Below are positions 41,246 to 50,908 of a stretch of DNA of 64,000 nucleotides, one piece after another (positions within the stretch are counted from its first letter, which is position 1; every line of letters starts with the position of its first letter). Made by a program: the position numbers and the translations under genes. The notes below the pieces were generated by a model. The model was not told the DNA's origin and did no database searches. It saw only the letters and a list, made by a program, of their open reading frames with translations. Origin of the DNA: Hyphomicrobiales bacterium (lineage in GTDB: Bacteria; Pseudomonadota; Alphaproteobacteria; Rhizobiales; Kaistiaceae); contig JAFKKF010000010.1 of NCBI GenBank assembly GCA_017305635.1, positions 186,001 to 250,000 on the forward strand, read 5' to 3'.

Positions 41246-42967
41246 CTATTTCGCGGCGGCGGCCTTCAGCGCCCAGTCCTGCTGGTCCTGGCAGGCAACC
41301 GGAATCGGCTCGGCGCGCGGCTCCGACGGGTAGTCGTCATAGGTCGCGGCCTTCAGGTACTCGATCAGGGCGAACTTCTCGTCCTCGGAGAGCTTGCGGC
41401 CTATGCGGCCCGGCCGCTTCTTGTCGTCTGTCCACCAGTGACCGGTGTTGAGATTGCCGGGAATCGAGGCGTCGAAGACCGCGTCGTTCTCGCTCTTGTC
41501 CTCGGTATAGCCGAGCTTCACCGGGTCGTAGTTGCGGGTCCCGTAAGTGAACCTCGCCGGGCGCTTGTCGCTGAGGAGGTCATAGACCGTCCTGACCGAT
41601 CCGTTGTGCAGGAAGGGCGGCGTCGCCCATACGCCGATCAGCGGCCGCGCCTTGTAGCCGCAGGGCGCCTGCAGGGCGATGTCCGGCTGCTGCTCGGAGG
41701 CGGGAATATCGTTGTCGGCATAGAGCTGCCTGCGGATCGCGTTCACCGCCGCTTCCACGCCCTTGTAGGCCGGGGTCGCCTTGTCGAGGCCGAGGATGGA
41801 AAGATCATAGGTGTAGCCCGCCCAGTTGGTCGCCTGGTTGGGATCGGTGCCGACGTGGGTCAGCGGAACCACCGTCACGTCCCAGGCGCCGTCGGGCAGC
41901 GTCTTGATGCCGTGGCAGCCAGAGCAATTGGCGGTGAACAGCGCCCTGCCCTTCGCCGCCTTCGCGCGGTTGATCGGACCGAGGACCGATTCCGGCCAGG
42001 CCGGCGCTTTCAGCTTCTCGAGGGTGCCCTCCATCCATTGCAGGTTCCTGATCTGGATCGAGGTCTGCCAGCGGAGCGGCAGCGGGTTGAGCCTGCCCTC
42101 GGCATCGACGAAGTGGGTCTGGCCCTCGGTGCCGAGCACCTCGCCGATATTGCGCGAATCCGAGGCGCGGCCGATGAAGCCGTTGTACTGCAGCCAGCTC
42201 AGCCGCCAGATGTCCCAGAGGTAGGGGTAGCTCACCGGCGCGGTGCCGTCGCGCTGGTTGGTCGGGATCATCAGGTCGGTGCCGAAGGCGCGGTTGGCGA
42301 TGCCTTGCACCGCGTCGACCCGGCCGGGGCCGCCCGGCAGCAGCGTGATCTTGGCGCCGGGGGTCGCCTGCCTGAGGTGGCTGAGGCTCGCGACGACGCC
42401 ATCGAAGTCCTTGGCCATGCGGTCGGCCGGATAGCCCTCGGCAATGGCGTCGGCGAAGAACTTCTTGCGCAGGACCGGGTCGGTGGCGGTCGCCACGAAG
42501 GCCGCGGAAACGACGTCCACAAAGGGGAACAGATCGATCATCGGCTGGCCGCCCTCGATGATCACAGACCTGCCTTTGAAATCGATGCGCCCGGTATGGC
42601 ACATCGCGCAGGTGAAGCCGGCAATGGCGATGCCGCCGGTCTTGGCCGGTTCGGTCACCGTCCAGCCGACCGGCCAGGCATAGGGATTGTCCGGCGTTTT
42701 CGTCGCGTTATCGACGAGGAAGCCGTATTTGCGCAGCACTTCCGGCGCCATGACCTTGCCCGAGCCGTCGGGCATTTCGAGGGCGGCGAGCCAGGCCGCC
42801 GGCACCAGTCGCGTGCCCTGGTCGGTGTGGTGATACTGCTCGAGGGTCGCCGAATCGACCCCCTGGTCGAGCGGGAAATAGACGGAATCGGCTGCGGCCG
42901 GTCCTGCGACGGTGCCGGCGAAAAGCACCGTGGCGGCACCGAGCCACGTCCCCAACAGCCTGCTCAT
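41246..42967 (-). CDS. dihaem cytochrome c, RoxA/peroxidase-like
   Basis: 573 residues, exported ([20 protein letters not shown] then AGPAAADS). Two c-type haem motifs: C120-AM-C123-H124 and C348-SG-C351-H352. The order and spacing resemble the RoxA-like/dihaem cytochrome c peroxidase group, often found next to catalase-like proteins as here. A role in oxidising a hydrophobic or peroxidised substrate in the periplasm is plausible but not shown. I start at 42967 (signal peptide) rather than 43009, because the latter overlaps the upstream gene's stop. Confidence 0.88.
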   Translation of the reverse strand: MSRLLGTWLGAATVLFAGTVAGPAAADSVYFPLDQGVDSATLEQYHHTDQGTRLVPAAWLAALEMPDGSGKVMAPEVLRKYGFLVDNATKTPDNPYAWPVGWTVTEPAKTGGIAIAGFTCAMCHTGRIDFKGRSVIIEGGQPMIDLFPFVDVVSAAFVATATDPVLRKKFFADAIAEGYPADRMAKDFDGVVASLSHLRQATPGAKITLLPGGPGRVDAVQGIANRAFGTDLMIPTNQRDGTAPVSYPYLWDIWRLSWLQYNGFIGRASDSRNIGEVLGTEGQTHFVDAEGRLNPLPLRWQTSIQIRNLQWMEGTLEKLKAPAWPESVLGPINRAKAAKGRALFTANCSGCHGIKTLPDGAWDVTVVPLTHVGTDPNQATNWAGYTYDLSILGLDKATPAYKGVEAAVNAIRRQLYADNDIPASEQQPDIALQAPCGYKARPLIGVWATPPFLHNGSVRTVYDLLSDKRPARFTYGTRNYDPVKLGYTEDKSENDAVFDASIPGNLNTGHWWTDDKKRPGRIGRKLSEDEKFALIEYLKAATYDDYPSEPRAEPIPVACQDQQDWALKAAAAK

Positions 42968-43001
42968 TGTCGTCCCCCTCGTTCGCGGCAAGGCCGCGTC
43001 G

Positions 43002-44105
43002 TCACTCAAAGGTCTCGTCGCCGGTCGGCTCGACCGAAGCCGCCTTGTTCAGCCTATGGCGCAGCGCCGAGATCGCCGCGTAGACTTCCTTGCGGAGGCG
43101 GTTGATGCCGCCGACCGGGCGCTCCTCGGGCAGCGCGTGCCAGGGCGTGTAGGAGAGATTGTCGCAGAAGGTGTCCTGCGCCTTCGACTCGAAGGCCTGG
43201 GCCGGAATGCGGATCGAGGCGACATCGACGAAGGGCGCCGTGGTCTCGTCCCATATGATGGTCGGATCCTCGACCGGCTGGGTCGCCGGATCGGTCTGCA
43301 CCTGGATGCCGAGGCGGAAGCAGGCATCCCTGCCGCCCAGCCATTTGGCCATGCGGGCGCGGAGAAAATCCGGATCGTCGGCGGGGACAGGCGCATCGGA
43401 GGGCGTGAGCGCCGCCCCGGAGGCGCAGTCGACCGGGCGCGCGCTGAACTTGGTGTACTGGTCGCCGAGCAGGTAAGGCGTCATGCTGAAATAGCGCTGG
43501 TCGAAGACCTCGCCGACGGTCATCGAGGTGATCGCCTTGACGACCTCGGCTTCATGCTGGTGGGTGGCATAGAACTCCGCCGACTTGCCCTTCAGGGAGA
43601 GGGCCGTGAAGGGCACATAGTCGGCGACGTTGCGGATGAAGAAGGCCGGATAGTTGATCATGACGAAGTCCTGCGTGGACTTCTCGGCCTCCGGCACGTC
43701 CTTCAGCAGCTTGTCGCCCGGCACCCCGATCACCTTGACCGCCATGCCGCGCCCATCGCCCGATGCGTCGTCATGGGGCGTGCCGGAGCCGTTGGAGAAG
43801 CGGATCCAGGCCTTGTAGCTCGTCGGAGCCGCGAAGAGCCCGACGCGGAGGTTCTGCGGCAGGTCGTCATCGACCGTGAACGTCGCGCGCACGCAGCCAT
43901 GGGCCTTGGCATGGGCGTCGCGCAAGGCCGGGCGCACGCCGAGGGCATAGGCCGCGTTCACGCCGCCTTCGATGGTGCTGACGATGGTCGCACTGTCAGC
44001 CGCCTCGGTCGAGGGAATGACCTCCTGGTCGGCGGCGCGCACAACGGCAGTCGAACAGAGGAGCGCGGCGGCAACCGCCACGGCAGGCCGGACCATCGGT
44101 CGCAT
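43002..44105 (-). CDS. catalase-family protein (SrpA-like)
   Basis: 367 residues with a Sec signal peptide ([20 protein letters not shown]). The catalase fold is suggested by [20 protein letters not shown], which holds a distal-His candidate, [12 protein letters not shown] and [14 protein letters not shown]. It is shorter than classical catalases (about 480), as usual for SrpA-like and fatty-acid-peroxide-related members. ATG 44105 follows AAGGA at a good distance. The stop is 34 bases before the dihaem cytochrome start, so the two form a redox operon. Confidence 0.87.
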   Translation of the reverse strand: MRPMVRPAVAVAAALLCSTAVVRAADQEVIPSTEAADSATIVSTIEGGVNAAYALGVRPALRDAHAKAHGCVRATFTVDDDLPQNLRVGLFAAPTSYKAWIRFSNGSGTPHDDASGDGRGMAVKVIGVPGDKLLKDVPEAEKSTQDFVMINYPAFFIRNVADYVPFTALSLKGKSAEFYATHQHEAEVVKAITSMTVGEVFDQRYFSMTPYLLGDQYTKFSARPVDCASGAALTPSDAPVPADDPDFLRARMAKWLGGRDACFRLGIQVQTDPATQPVEDPTIIWDETTAPFVDVASIRIPAQAFESKAQDTFCDNLSYTPWHALPEERPVGGINRLRKEVYAAISALRHRLNKAASVEPTGDETFE

Positions 44106-44312
44106 GAACGATCCTTCGAGGGGGAGAAGGCAGACAGGAATGCGGGAGACGGCAGCGCAGGAAGCGGCGGAATCGCGTGCCGCCATGTGATAATGGTTCC
44201 AGACTGCACGTCAACGACAGCGTGGCCGCGGCCCCTGAGGCCATTTCGCCATTTCAACTGGCGGCCAGTCTGTATTATTCGTCTTCCCGCCCGAAACCGG
44301 AAAACCAAGAAA

Positions 44313-46178
44313 ATGCCGAAGTATCGCTCCCGAACCACTACCCATGGCCGCAACATGGCCGGTGCCCGCGGCCTGTGGCGCGCCACCGGCATGAAGGATT
44401 CGGACTTCGGCAAGCCGATCATCGCGGTGGCCAATTCCTTCACCCAGTTCGTGCCCGGCCACGTGCACCTGAAGGACCTCGGCCAGCTGGTCGCCCGCGA
44501 GATCGAGGCGGCGGGCGGCGTCGCCAAGGAGTTCAACACGATCGCCGTCGATGACGGCATCGCCATGGGCCATGACGGGATGCTCTATTCGCTCCCGTCG
44601 CGCGAGATCATCGCGGACTCGGTCGAGTACATGGTCAATGCCCATTGCGCCGACGCGATGGTCTGCATCTCCAACTGCGACAAGATCACGCCCGGCATGC
44701 TGATGGCCGCGATGCGCCTCAATATCCCCGTCGTCTTCGTCTCGGGCGGCCCGATGGAAGCCGGCAAGGTCATCCTCAAGGGCAAGGAGAAGGCGCTCGA
44801 CCTCATCGACGCCATGGTCTCGGCCGCCGACGACCGCGTGTCCGACGAGGAAGTGAAGGTCATCGAGCGCTCGGCCTGCCCGACCTGCGGCTCGTGCTCG
44901 GGCATGTTCACCGCCAATTCGATGAACTGCCTGACCGAGGCGCTCGGCCTCGCGCTCCCCGGCAACGGCTCGACGCTCGCCACCCATGGCGACCGCAAGC
45001 GGCTCTTCGTCGAGGCCGGGCACCTGATCGTCGACCTCGCCCGGCGCTACTACGAGCAGGACGATGCCGGCGTGCTGCCGCGCTCGATCGCGAGCTTTGC
45101 CGCCTTCGAGAACGCCATGTCGCTTGACATCGCCATGGGCGGATCGACCAACACGGTGCTCCACCTGCTCGCCGCGGCGCGCGAGGGCGAGGTGCCCTTC
45201 ACCATGGCCGACATCGACCGGCTGTCGCGCCGCGTGCCCTGCCTCTGCAAGGTGGCGCCGTCGAAGTCGGACGTGCACATGGAGGACGTCCACCGCGCCG
45301 GCGGCATCATGGGCATCCTCGGCGAACTGGACCGCGGCGGGCTGATCCATCGCGACACGACCACCGTGCATACGGCGACCCTCGGCGAGGCGCTCGAGCG
45401 CTGGGACGTGCGGCGCACGGAGAGCAAGTCGGTGCACGACTTCTTCCGCGCGGCGCCGGGCGGCGTGCCGACCCAGGTCGCCTTCAGCCAGGAGCGCCGC
45501 TACGACGACGTGGATACCAACCGCGAGACCGGCGTCATCCGCGACGTCGAGCATGCCTTCTCCAAGGATGGCGGCCTTGCGGTGCTCTTCGGCAACATCG
45601 CCGAGGACGGCGCCATCGTGAAGACGGCGGGCGTCGATCCGTCGATCCTCGTCTTCACCGGACGGGCCCGCATCTTCGAGAGCCAGGACGCGGCGGTGGA
45701 AGGTATCCTCGGCGGCAAGATCGTCGCCGGCGACGTCGTCGTCATCCGCTACGAGGGGCCGCGCGGCGGCCCGGGCATGCAGGAGATGCTCTACCCGACG
45801 AGCTACCTGAAATCGAAGGGACTCGGCAAAGCCTGCGCCCTCGTCACCGACGGGCGATTCTCCGGCGGCACGGCGGGGCTGTGCATCGGGCACGTCTCGC
45901 CGGAAGCGGCCGAGGGCGGCGCTATCGGCCTCGTCGAGGAAGGCGACACGATCGAGATCGACATCCCGGGCCGGAAGCTCCACCTCGCGGTCAGCGACGC
46001 CGAGCTGGCCCGCCGGCGCGAGGCCATGTCGGCGCGCGGGGAAAAGGCGTGGCGTCCGGCGAACCGGCAGCGCCATGTGTCGATGGCACTACGCGCCTAT
46101 GCGGCGCTCGCCACCAGCGCCGCCCATGGCGCGGTCCGCGACGTGTCGCAGGTCGAGGGCAAGCGAATCCCGTCGTAA
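44313..46178 (+). CDS. ilvD: dihydroxy-acid dehydratase IlvD
   Basis: Fe-S enzyme converting dihydroxy acids to 2-oxo acids in valine, leucine and isoleucine synthesis. 621 residues, the long bacterial form. Cluster cysteines lie in [12 protein letters not shown] and [20 protein letters not shown]; the C-terminal [19 protein letters not shown] is conserved. Start 44313 ([20 protein letters not shown]) matches the family. Ends before a weak hairpin. It is a single gene, convergent with the F420 cluster. Confidence 0.97.
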   Translation: MPKYRSRTTTHGRNMAGARGLWRATGMKDSDFGKPIIAVANSFTQFVPGHVHLKDLGQLVAREIEAAGGVAKEFNTIAVDDGIAMGHDGMLYSLPSREIIADSVEYMVNAHCADAMVCISNCDKITPGMLMAAMRLNIPVVFVSGGPMEAGKVILKGKEKALDLIDAMVSAADDRVSDEEVKVIERSACPTCGSCSGMFTANSMNCLTEALGLALPGNGSTLATHGDRKRLFVEAGHLIVDLARRYYEQDDAGVLPRSIASFAAFENAMSLDIAMGGSTNTVLHLLAAAREGEVPFTMADIDRLSRRVPCLCKVAPSKSDVHMEDVHRAGGIMGILGELDRGGLIHRDTTTVHTATLGEALERWDVRRTESKSVHDFFRAAPGGVPTQVAFSQERRYDDVDTNRETGVIRDVEHAFSKDGGLAVLFGNIAEDGAIVKTAGVDPSILVFTGRARIFESQDAAVEGILGGKIVAGDVVVIRYEGPRGGPGMQEMLYPTSYLKSKGLGKACALVTDGRFSGGTAGLCIGHVSPEAAEGGAIGLVEEGDTIEIDIPGRKLHLAVSDAELARRREAMSARGEKAWRPANRQRHVSMALRAYAALATSAAHGAVRDVSQVEGKRIPS

Positions 46179-46189
46179 GGGAACGCGGC

Positions 46190-46211
46190 GGCGCCCTCCA
46201 TTGGGGGCGCC
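46190..46211. terminator. hairpin between ilvD and the LLM oxidoreductase gene
   Basis: GGCGCCC-TCCATTGG-GGGCGCC, 7-base arms, in the 64-base gap between convergent stops. No T-run, so it is a weak or Rho-assisted terminator at best. Confidence 0.45.
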
Positions 46212-46242
46212 GTCACGCCGCTATCCGGTCAGGCGCGCGCGC

Positions 46243-47244
46243 TCAGCGGAACGCCGGGATGACGTGGCGGCCGTAATTGGCGATGATCTCTTCCTCGTCG
46301 CCGCTGTCGAGATAGATGTTGAACTGCGTCACGCCGCCGGCCTCGAGCTCGCGGACCTTGGCGACGTGCTCGTCCGGCTCGCCGAGGACGCAGAAGCTCT
46401 CGACCACGTCCTCGGTGATGAAATCGAGGAACGGATTGTCGGCCTGGCCGTGCTTGGAATAGTCGTAGCCGCGGCGCTTTTCGATGTAGCTGGTGAGGCT
46501 CTTCGGCACCTGCCCCGAATCCGAGCCGTATTTCTCGACGATGTCGGCGACGTGGTTGCCGACCATGGCCGGGAACCATTTCACGTGCTCGATGGCGCGC
46601 TTGCGGTCGCCGAAATAAGCGGGTGCGGCGGCCATGGAGCGATAGTTGGTCATGTCGCGGCAGGCCGCCTTGCCGGCGGCGATGCACTGGTCGGTGAACC
46701 ACTTGCAGAGGCCGGGATCGGCGATCTGCAGCACGACGCCGTCGGCATGCTCGCCGGCGGTCTTCAACGCGAGCGGCCCGTAGGCGGCGATCCAGCTCGG
46801 CATCTCGTGGCCGACGGCCCAGGGGAACTTCACCGGCGCCGGGATCTCGCCATAGGTGACCTCGTCGCCGCGCACCATCGCCTTGGTCTTGGCGACGAAG
46901 TCGGCGACGCGGGCGAGGGTCGCCGGCTTCTTGCCCATGACGCGCATCGAGGAATCGCCGCGTCCGACGGCAAGGTCGAAGCGGCCGCCGCTCTGCTTCG
47001 AAAGCGAGCCGAAGATCGAGGCCGCCACAGACCAGTCGCGCACGTCCGGGTTGGTCACCAGCGGACCGAAGCGCATCCTGCTGGTGTGCTCCATGCACAT
47101 GGCGATGGCGGCGTAGCAGTCGCGCCAGAGGATGTGGGAATCGTAGAACCAGCAATAGGTAAAGCCGGCATATTCAGCCGCACGGACCAGGTAGCGCGCC
47201 CGGTCCGCCTCGACGAATCCCTTGAACGTGATGCCGAATTCCAT
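46243..47244 (-). CDS. F420-type luciferase-like oxidoreductase (MSMEG_2256-like)
   Basis: 333-residue LLM-fold TIM barrel. Sequence features (MEFGITFKGF, FYDSHILWRD, VGRGDSSMRVMGKKPATLA, PSWIAAYGPLAL, YIEKRRGYDY) match the group described in mycobacteria as flavin/F420-dependent oxidoreductase, MSMEG_2256 family (TIGR03842). That group probably uses reduced F420 or FMN to reduce or oxidise a small substrate. I chose ATG 47244 because it yields the family N-terminus and an AGGA site 11 bases upstream. Genomic context with cofE, fgd and an F420-0-type transporter favours F420. A palindromic operator-like site precedes it. Confidence 0.87.
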   Translation of the reverse strand: MEFGITFKGFVEADRARYLVRAAEYAGFTYCWFYDSHILWRDCYAAIAMCMEHTSRMRFGPLVTNPDVRDWSVAASIFGSLSKQSGGRFDLAVGRGDSSMRVMGKKPATLARVADFVAKTKAMVRGDEVTYGEIPAPVKFPWAVGHEMPSWIAAYGPLALKTAGEHADGVVLQIADPGLCKWFTDQCIAAGKAACRDMTNYRSMAAAPAYFGDRKRAIEHVKWFPAMVGNHVADIVEKYGSDSGQVPKSLTSYIEKRRGYDYSKHGQADNPFLDFITEDVVESFCVLGEPDEHVAKVRELEAGGVTQFNIYLDSGDEEEIIANYGRHVIPAFR

Positions 47245-47266
47245 GAGCTGCATTCCTTCCGGGCGA

Positions 47267-47284
47267 TTTGACCAGTCGATCAAA
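47267..47284. promoter_or_regulatory. operator-like palindrome before the LLM gene
   Basis: TTTGACCAGTCGATCAAA. The core TTGACCA-GT-CGATCAA is the same dyad as the perfect TTGACCA-AA-TGGTCAA upstream of fgd (51962-51977), with two changes in the right arm. It lies 23-40 bases before the LLM start. Length and symmetry fit a TetR-family dimer. Confidence 0.6.
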
Positions 47285-47307
47285 TTCAGGTGGTAAGCCG
47301 CCGAATG

Positions 47308-48117
47308 TCAACCGGAATCCGGCCCGGCCCCTGACCCGCGCGCGCGGTCGTAGACCACCAGCGGCGCGCCGTGGCCGGGCAGTTGCACGATCGTGGCGTG
47401 GACGCCGTAGACGTCGAGGAGAAGCGGCGCCGACAGCACCGCGGCGGGGGCGCCTTCGGCGACGACGCGGCCGTCCTTCATGACCGCGAGATGGTCGCAA
47501 TGGCGCGCCGCGAGGTTGAGGTCGTGCATGGCGAGGATGATGGTGCATCCGGCCTGCGCCCTCTCCCGCAGCAGGTCGAGCGTGGTCAGCTGGGCCTCGA
47601 TGTCGAGATGGCTGGTGGGCTCGTCGAGGAGGAGGAGCGTCGGCTCCTGCGCCAGGGCGCGGGCGATCTGCACCCGCTGCTGCTCGCCGCCCGAGAGGGT
47701 CTGGTAGAGCCGGTCGCCAAAGCCGGTGACGCCGAGCGCGGCGAGCGCCGACGCGACGATCGCCTCGTCGCCGGCGCCCGGCCCCGATTGCCAGACCGAC
47801 TGGTAGGGTATGCGGCCGAGCGCGACGACGTCCCGGACGGTCAGGCGCTCGCTCGTGGCCGCCGATTGCTCGACATAGGCGGCGAGCCTCGCCCGCTCCG
47901 CCGCCGGCATGGCGGCGAGGTCGAGGCCGTCGAAATGGACGCTGCCCTGCGCCAGCCGGCGCAGTCCGAGGGTCGCGGCGAGGAGCGTCGACTTGCCGGC
48001 GCCGTTCGGGCCGAGGAGCCCGGTGACGCGGCCCTTCGGAGCGGCGAGGCTGGCGTCGGCGACGATGGCGCGCCCGCCGGCACGTACCTCGACATCGCGG
48101 AGGACGAGGCCGCTCAT
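47308..48117 (-). CDS. ABC transporter ATPase, proposed F420-0 uptake system
   Basis: 269-residue FecE/BtuD-class ATPase: Walker [12 protein letters not shown], signature [15 protein letters not shown], Walker [13 protein letters not shown] and the H-loop [12 protein letters not shown]. It starts inside the permease stop (ATGA overlap). Its own sequence cannot distinguish iron, cobalamin or cofactor import; the assignment comes from the binding protein and cofE/fgd context. In Actinobacteria the matching ATPase is described as TIGR03873, part of the proposed F420-0 cassette. Confidence 0.82.
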   Translation of the reverse strand: MSGLVLRDVEVRAGGRAIVADASLAAPKGRVTGLLGPNGAGKSTLLAATLGLRRLAQGSVHFDGLDLAAMPAAERARLAAYVEQSAATSERLTVRDVVALGRIPYQSVWQSGPGAGDEAIVASALAALGVTGFGDRLYQTLSGGEQQRVQIARALAQEPTLLLLDEPTSHLDIEAQLTTLDLLRERAQAGCTIILAMHDLNLAARHCDHLAVMKDGRVVAEGAPAAVLSAPLLLDVYGVHATIVQLPGHGAPLVVYDRARGSGAGPDSG

Positions 48118-49130
48118 GTGATCCGCCGGTAGCGCAGGAGGATGAGGAGGAAAGCCGGCGCGCCGACCAGCGCCGTGACGATGCCGACCGGCAGCTCGCG
48201 CGGATCGAAGAGGCTGCGGGCGGCGGTATCCGTCCACAGCATGAAGACGGCGCCGACCAGCATCGAAGCGGGCAGGAGCACCCGGTGGCGCGAGCCGACG
48301 GCGAGCCGCACGGCATGGGGCACGACCAGGCCGACGAAGCCGATGGCGCCGCCGATCGCCACCATGACGCCGGTGAGCAGCGCGGTCGCGGTCAGCAAGG
48401 TCCAGCGCAGGCGTACGATGTCGATGCCGAGGCTCGCCGCCGCCGCGTCGCCGAAGGCGAAGGCATCGAGGCCCCTCCCCGAGAGAAGGATGACCGGCGC
48501 GCAGACGACGAGCGCGAGTGCGACGAGGCCCGTGTCGCCCCAGGTGGTGCCGCTCAGCGACCCCATCAGCCAGCTCAGAATCTCGCGATACGAGTCGCCG
48601 GTCGCCGACCAGAAGATGAGGAGCGAGGTGGCGGCGGAGGCGAGCGCCGCGATGGAGATGCCGGCGAGGATGGCGCGGGTCGGCGTGGCGCCGCCGAGAA
48701 GGCGCGCGATGGCGAGCGCCAGCACCAGCGCCGCGAGGCTGCCGAGGAACGCGCCGAGCGGCATCAGCAGCGCCATGCCGGCGAGCAGGAAGCCGACCGC
48801 GCCGAGCGCGGCGCCCGAGGAGAGGCCGAGGAGGTAGGGATCGGCGAGCGGGTTGCGGGTCAGGACCTGCATCACCGTGCCGGCGAGGGCGAGCCCCGCC
48901 CCGACCCCGGCCGCGGCGAGGATGCGCGGCAGGCGCAATTCCCAGACGATGGCGTCGCGGAGCGGCGACAGGGGTGCCGTGTCGGCAAGGCGGAGATGGT
49001 GCAGCACTGTCATCCACGCGTCGCCGGCCGAGATATCGGCCGGGCCGAAGGTGACGGCGAGGGTGGCGCTGGCGAGGAGGAGCACGACCAGGCCGGCAGA
49101 GGCGAGGAAGGAAGCCGGCCGCCGACGCAT
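48114..49130 (-). CDS. ABC transporter permease, proposed F420-0 uptake system
   Basis: 338-residue FecCD/BtuC-type permease with about ten hydrophobic segments. Motifs typical of the family: LRLPRILAAAGVGAGLALAG followed by TVMQVLTRNPLADPYLLG, and GAIGFVGLVVPHAVRLAVGS. ATG at 49130 (MRRRPASFLASAG) overlaps the binding-protein stop by one base. Actinobacterial equivalents (TIGR03869) accompany cofE and are proposed to import F420-0. Confidence 0.83.
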   Translation of the reverse strand: MRRRPASFLASAGLVVLLLASATLAVTFGPADISAGDAWMTVLHHLRLADTAPLSPLRDAIVWELRLPRILAAAGVGAGLALAGTVMQVLTRNPLADPYLLGLSSGAALGAVGFLLAGMALLMPLGAFLGSLAALVLALAIARLLGGATPTRAILAGISIAALASAATSLLIFWSATGDSYREILSWLMGSLSGTTWGDTGLVALALVVCAPVILLSGRGLDAFAFGDAAAASLGIDIVRLRWTLLTATALLTGVMVAIGGAIGFVGLVVPHAVRLAVGSRHRVLLPASMLVGAVFMLWTDTAARSLFDPRELPVGIVTALVGAPAFLLILLRYRRIT

Positions 49131-50074
49131 CACTTGGCCGGGATTTGCAGCGCCCCGAGCTGCCTCGCCATGTCGACCGCCGCCGGCACGTTGCGCACGC
49201 CCGCTTCCGATGCCGGGAACGGGATGACGAGGTAGCGCTGGTTGACGACGGCATCGAGCTTGCCGGTGATCGGGTTGGCGGCGAGGAGCTTCCTCTTCTG
49301 CTCGGCCGAGTTCCATGCCGCATCGACGAGCACGATCACGTCGGGGTTGGCGTCGACCACGGCCTCCCAGTTCGCGCTGGTCCAGCCGTCATCGACGCCG
49401 GCGAAGACATTGCGGAGGCCGAGAGCCTCCATGATCATGGCGGGCGCGCCGCTGCCCGCGCCGACATAGGGCGCCTTGGTGCCGGAGGAATACCATACGG
49501 CGGTGAGGCCCCGCGCATCGCGCCGGACCGCAGCGAGCATCGCTTTCTGCTTCGCCACCAGCGCGGCGGCCGCTGGCGCGACGTCGAAGATCGCCCCCAT
49601 CTCCCCGATCTCGGCGAAGACCGCATCGAAGGTCAGCTTCGGCGGCCGGATCGACCGGCAGGCGGGGGGCGAGACGTAGCTGGCGACGCCGAGCTGTTTC
49701 AGCGACGGCCGCTCGCCGGCGGCGTCGCCGGCGAAATTGCTCTCCCAGCCGCCATAGACGAAGTCGGGCTCGGTTTCGAGCACGACCTCCTGGGACGGTG
49801 CCTTCTCGGAAAGCACTTTCAGACCTGCGCCCGCGGCGGCGAGGTCGGCCGGCAGCGGCCCATCCTGGAAGCCGACGCCGACGATGCGGTCGCGAAGGCC
49901 GAGCGAGAGGAGGAGTTCGGTCGCCGTCGACTTGATCGTCACGACGCGCTGCGGCGCCTTGTCGAAGGTCACGGCGAAGCCGCAGTTCTGCAGGGTCAGG
50001 GGATAGGTCGTGGCGGCCTCGGCGGGCAGGACCACGAGGCCGAGCAGCAGCGGGAGTGCGGCGAGCCGGCGCAT
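49130..50074 (-). CDS. ABC substrate-binding protein, proposed F420-0 binding
   Basis: 314 residues with a Sec signal peptide (MRRLAALPLLLGLVVLPAEA). A BtuF/FecB-type class III binding protein whose blocks match the actinobacterial F420-0 binding group (TIGR03868) as I recall it: NCGFAVTF near the start, VVTIKSTATELLLSLGLRDR, YGGWESNF, YVSPPAC, VWYSSGTKAPYVGAG and DDGWTSANWEAVVDANPDVI, ending near ASEAGVRNV. The ligand assignment is by analogy. The stop touches the permease start and the ATG follows cofE by three bases. Confidence 0.83.
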   Translation of the reverse strand: MRRLAALPLLLGLVVLPAEAATTYPLTLQNCGFAVTFDKAPQRVVTIKSTATELLLSLGLRDRIVGVGFQDGPLPADLAAAGAGLKVLSEKAPSQEVVLETEPDFVYGGWESNFAGDAAGERPSLKQLGVASYVSPPACRSIRPPKLTFDAVFAEIGEMGAIFDVAPAAAALVAKQKAMLAAVRRDARGLTAVWYSSGTKAPYVGAGSGAPAMIMEALGLRNVFAGVDDGWTSANWEAVVDANPDVIVLVDAAWNSAEQKRKLLAANPITGKLDAVVNQRYLVIPFPASEAGVRNVPAAVDMARQLGALQIPAK

Positions 50075-50077
50075 GGG

Positions 50078-50908
50078 TCAGGTCTCGTGCCGAACCTTGG
50101 GCGGCGCCGCCTCGCCCGCGCCGAGCTCGGCGCGCGCCGCTTCGTAGCCGAGCTGATAGGCCTCGGCCGAACCGAAGCGGAACAGGTCCTGCTCCAGCGA
50201 GCGCACCAGGGAGCGCGCGCCGGGTCCGTCGATATCGGAGACCAAGCGGCCAAGGCCGCGCACGACGGCGACCGGCAGGCGGCTGGCCTTTCCTTTCACG
50301 AGATCGGCCGCGCCGGCAATCTCGTCGGCAACCACCGCGATAGTGACATGGAGCGGCCGGCCATTGGCATCGTTCGAGCCGCGCAGATCCTCGGTCAGCT
50401 GCACGCCGGCCGCGCCGATCGCGACGTCGGTCTGGCCGACGCGCCATGGCCGGCCGAGCGTATCGGTGACGATCACGCCGACGTCGAAGCCGAGCTTTGC
50501 GCGAAGGGCAGCGCAGAGCGCACGGGCGGAACGGTCGGGATCCTCCGGCAGGCGGAGCGCGTAGCCGTCGGGCACGTTCGACATGTCGATGCCGGCCGCC
50601 GCCATGATGAGGCCGTGCCTCGTCTCGACGATCCGCGTCGTGCCACCAGGATGGACGCGTTCGGCGACGATGCGGACCGTGTCCTCGCTCAGCGCCTTCT
50701 CGCGATCGGCCGCCGGCACCAGCCGCCCTTCGGCCTTGGCGACGATCTTGCTGGAGACGACGAGGATGTCGCCGGCGGCGAGCGCCGCCGCCGGATCGCC
50801 CGCCGCCTGGGCGGCGATCGCGCCGGAGATCAGCGCGACAAGGTCATCGCCCTCCCCGACCTCGGGGATGCCCGGCACGGTCCAGACGCGGAAGCCGGAA
50901 AGGCTCAC
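50078..50908 (-). CDS. cofE: coenzyme F420-0:L-glutamate ligase CofE
   Basis: Adds gamma-linked glutamates to F420-0 (GTP-dependent in characterised members), the final F420 biosynthetic step. 276 residues, CofE domain alone, without the FMN-binding extension of mycobacterial FbiB. Motifs: [48 protein letters not shown] and [20 protein letters not shown], the last holding metal-binding Asp/Thr residues. GTG start overlaps the fgd stop (GTGA). None of the other F420 genes (cofC, cofD, cofG/H or fbiC) lies in this window. Confidence 0.92.
   Translation of the reverse strand: MSLSGFRVWTVPGIPEVGEGDDLVALISGAIAAQAAGDPAAALAAGDILVVSSKIVAKAEGRLVPAADREKALSEDTVRIVAERVHPGGTTRIVETRHGLIMAAAGIDMSNVPDGYALRLPEDPDRSARALCAALRAKLGFDVGVIVTDTLGRPWRVGQTDVAIGAAGVQLTEDLRGSNDANGRPLHVTIAVVADEIAGAADLVKGKASRLPVAVVRGLGRLVSDIDGPGARSLVRSLEQDLFRFGSAEAYQLGYEAARAELGAGEAAPPKVRHET

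Noticed and set aside
47308-50074. Iron-siderophore or vitamin B12 uptake system
   Set aside because: The ATPase and permease fit, but the binding protein's sequence blocks and the fgd/cofE neighbours fit the F420-0 cassette better. Retained only as the alternative.
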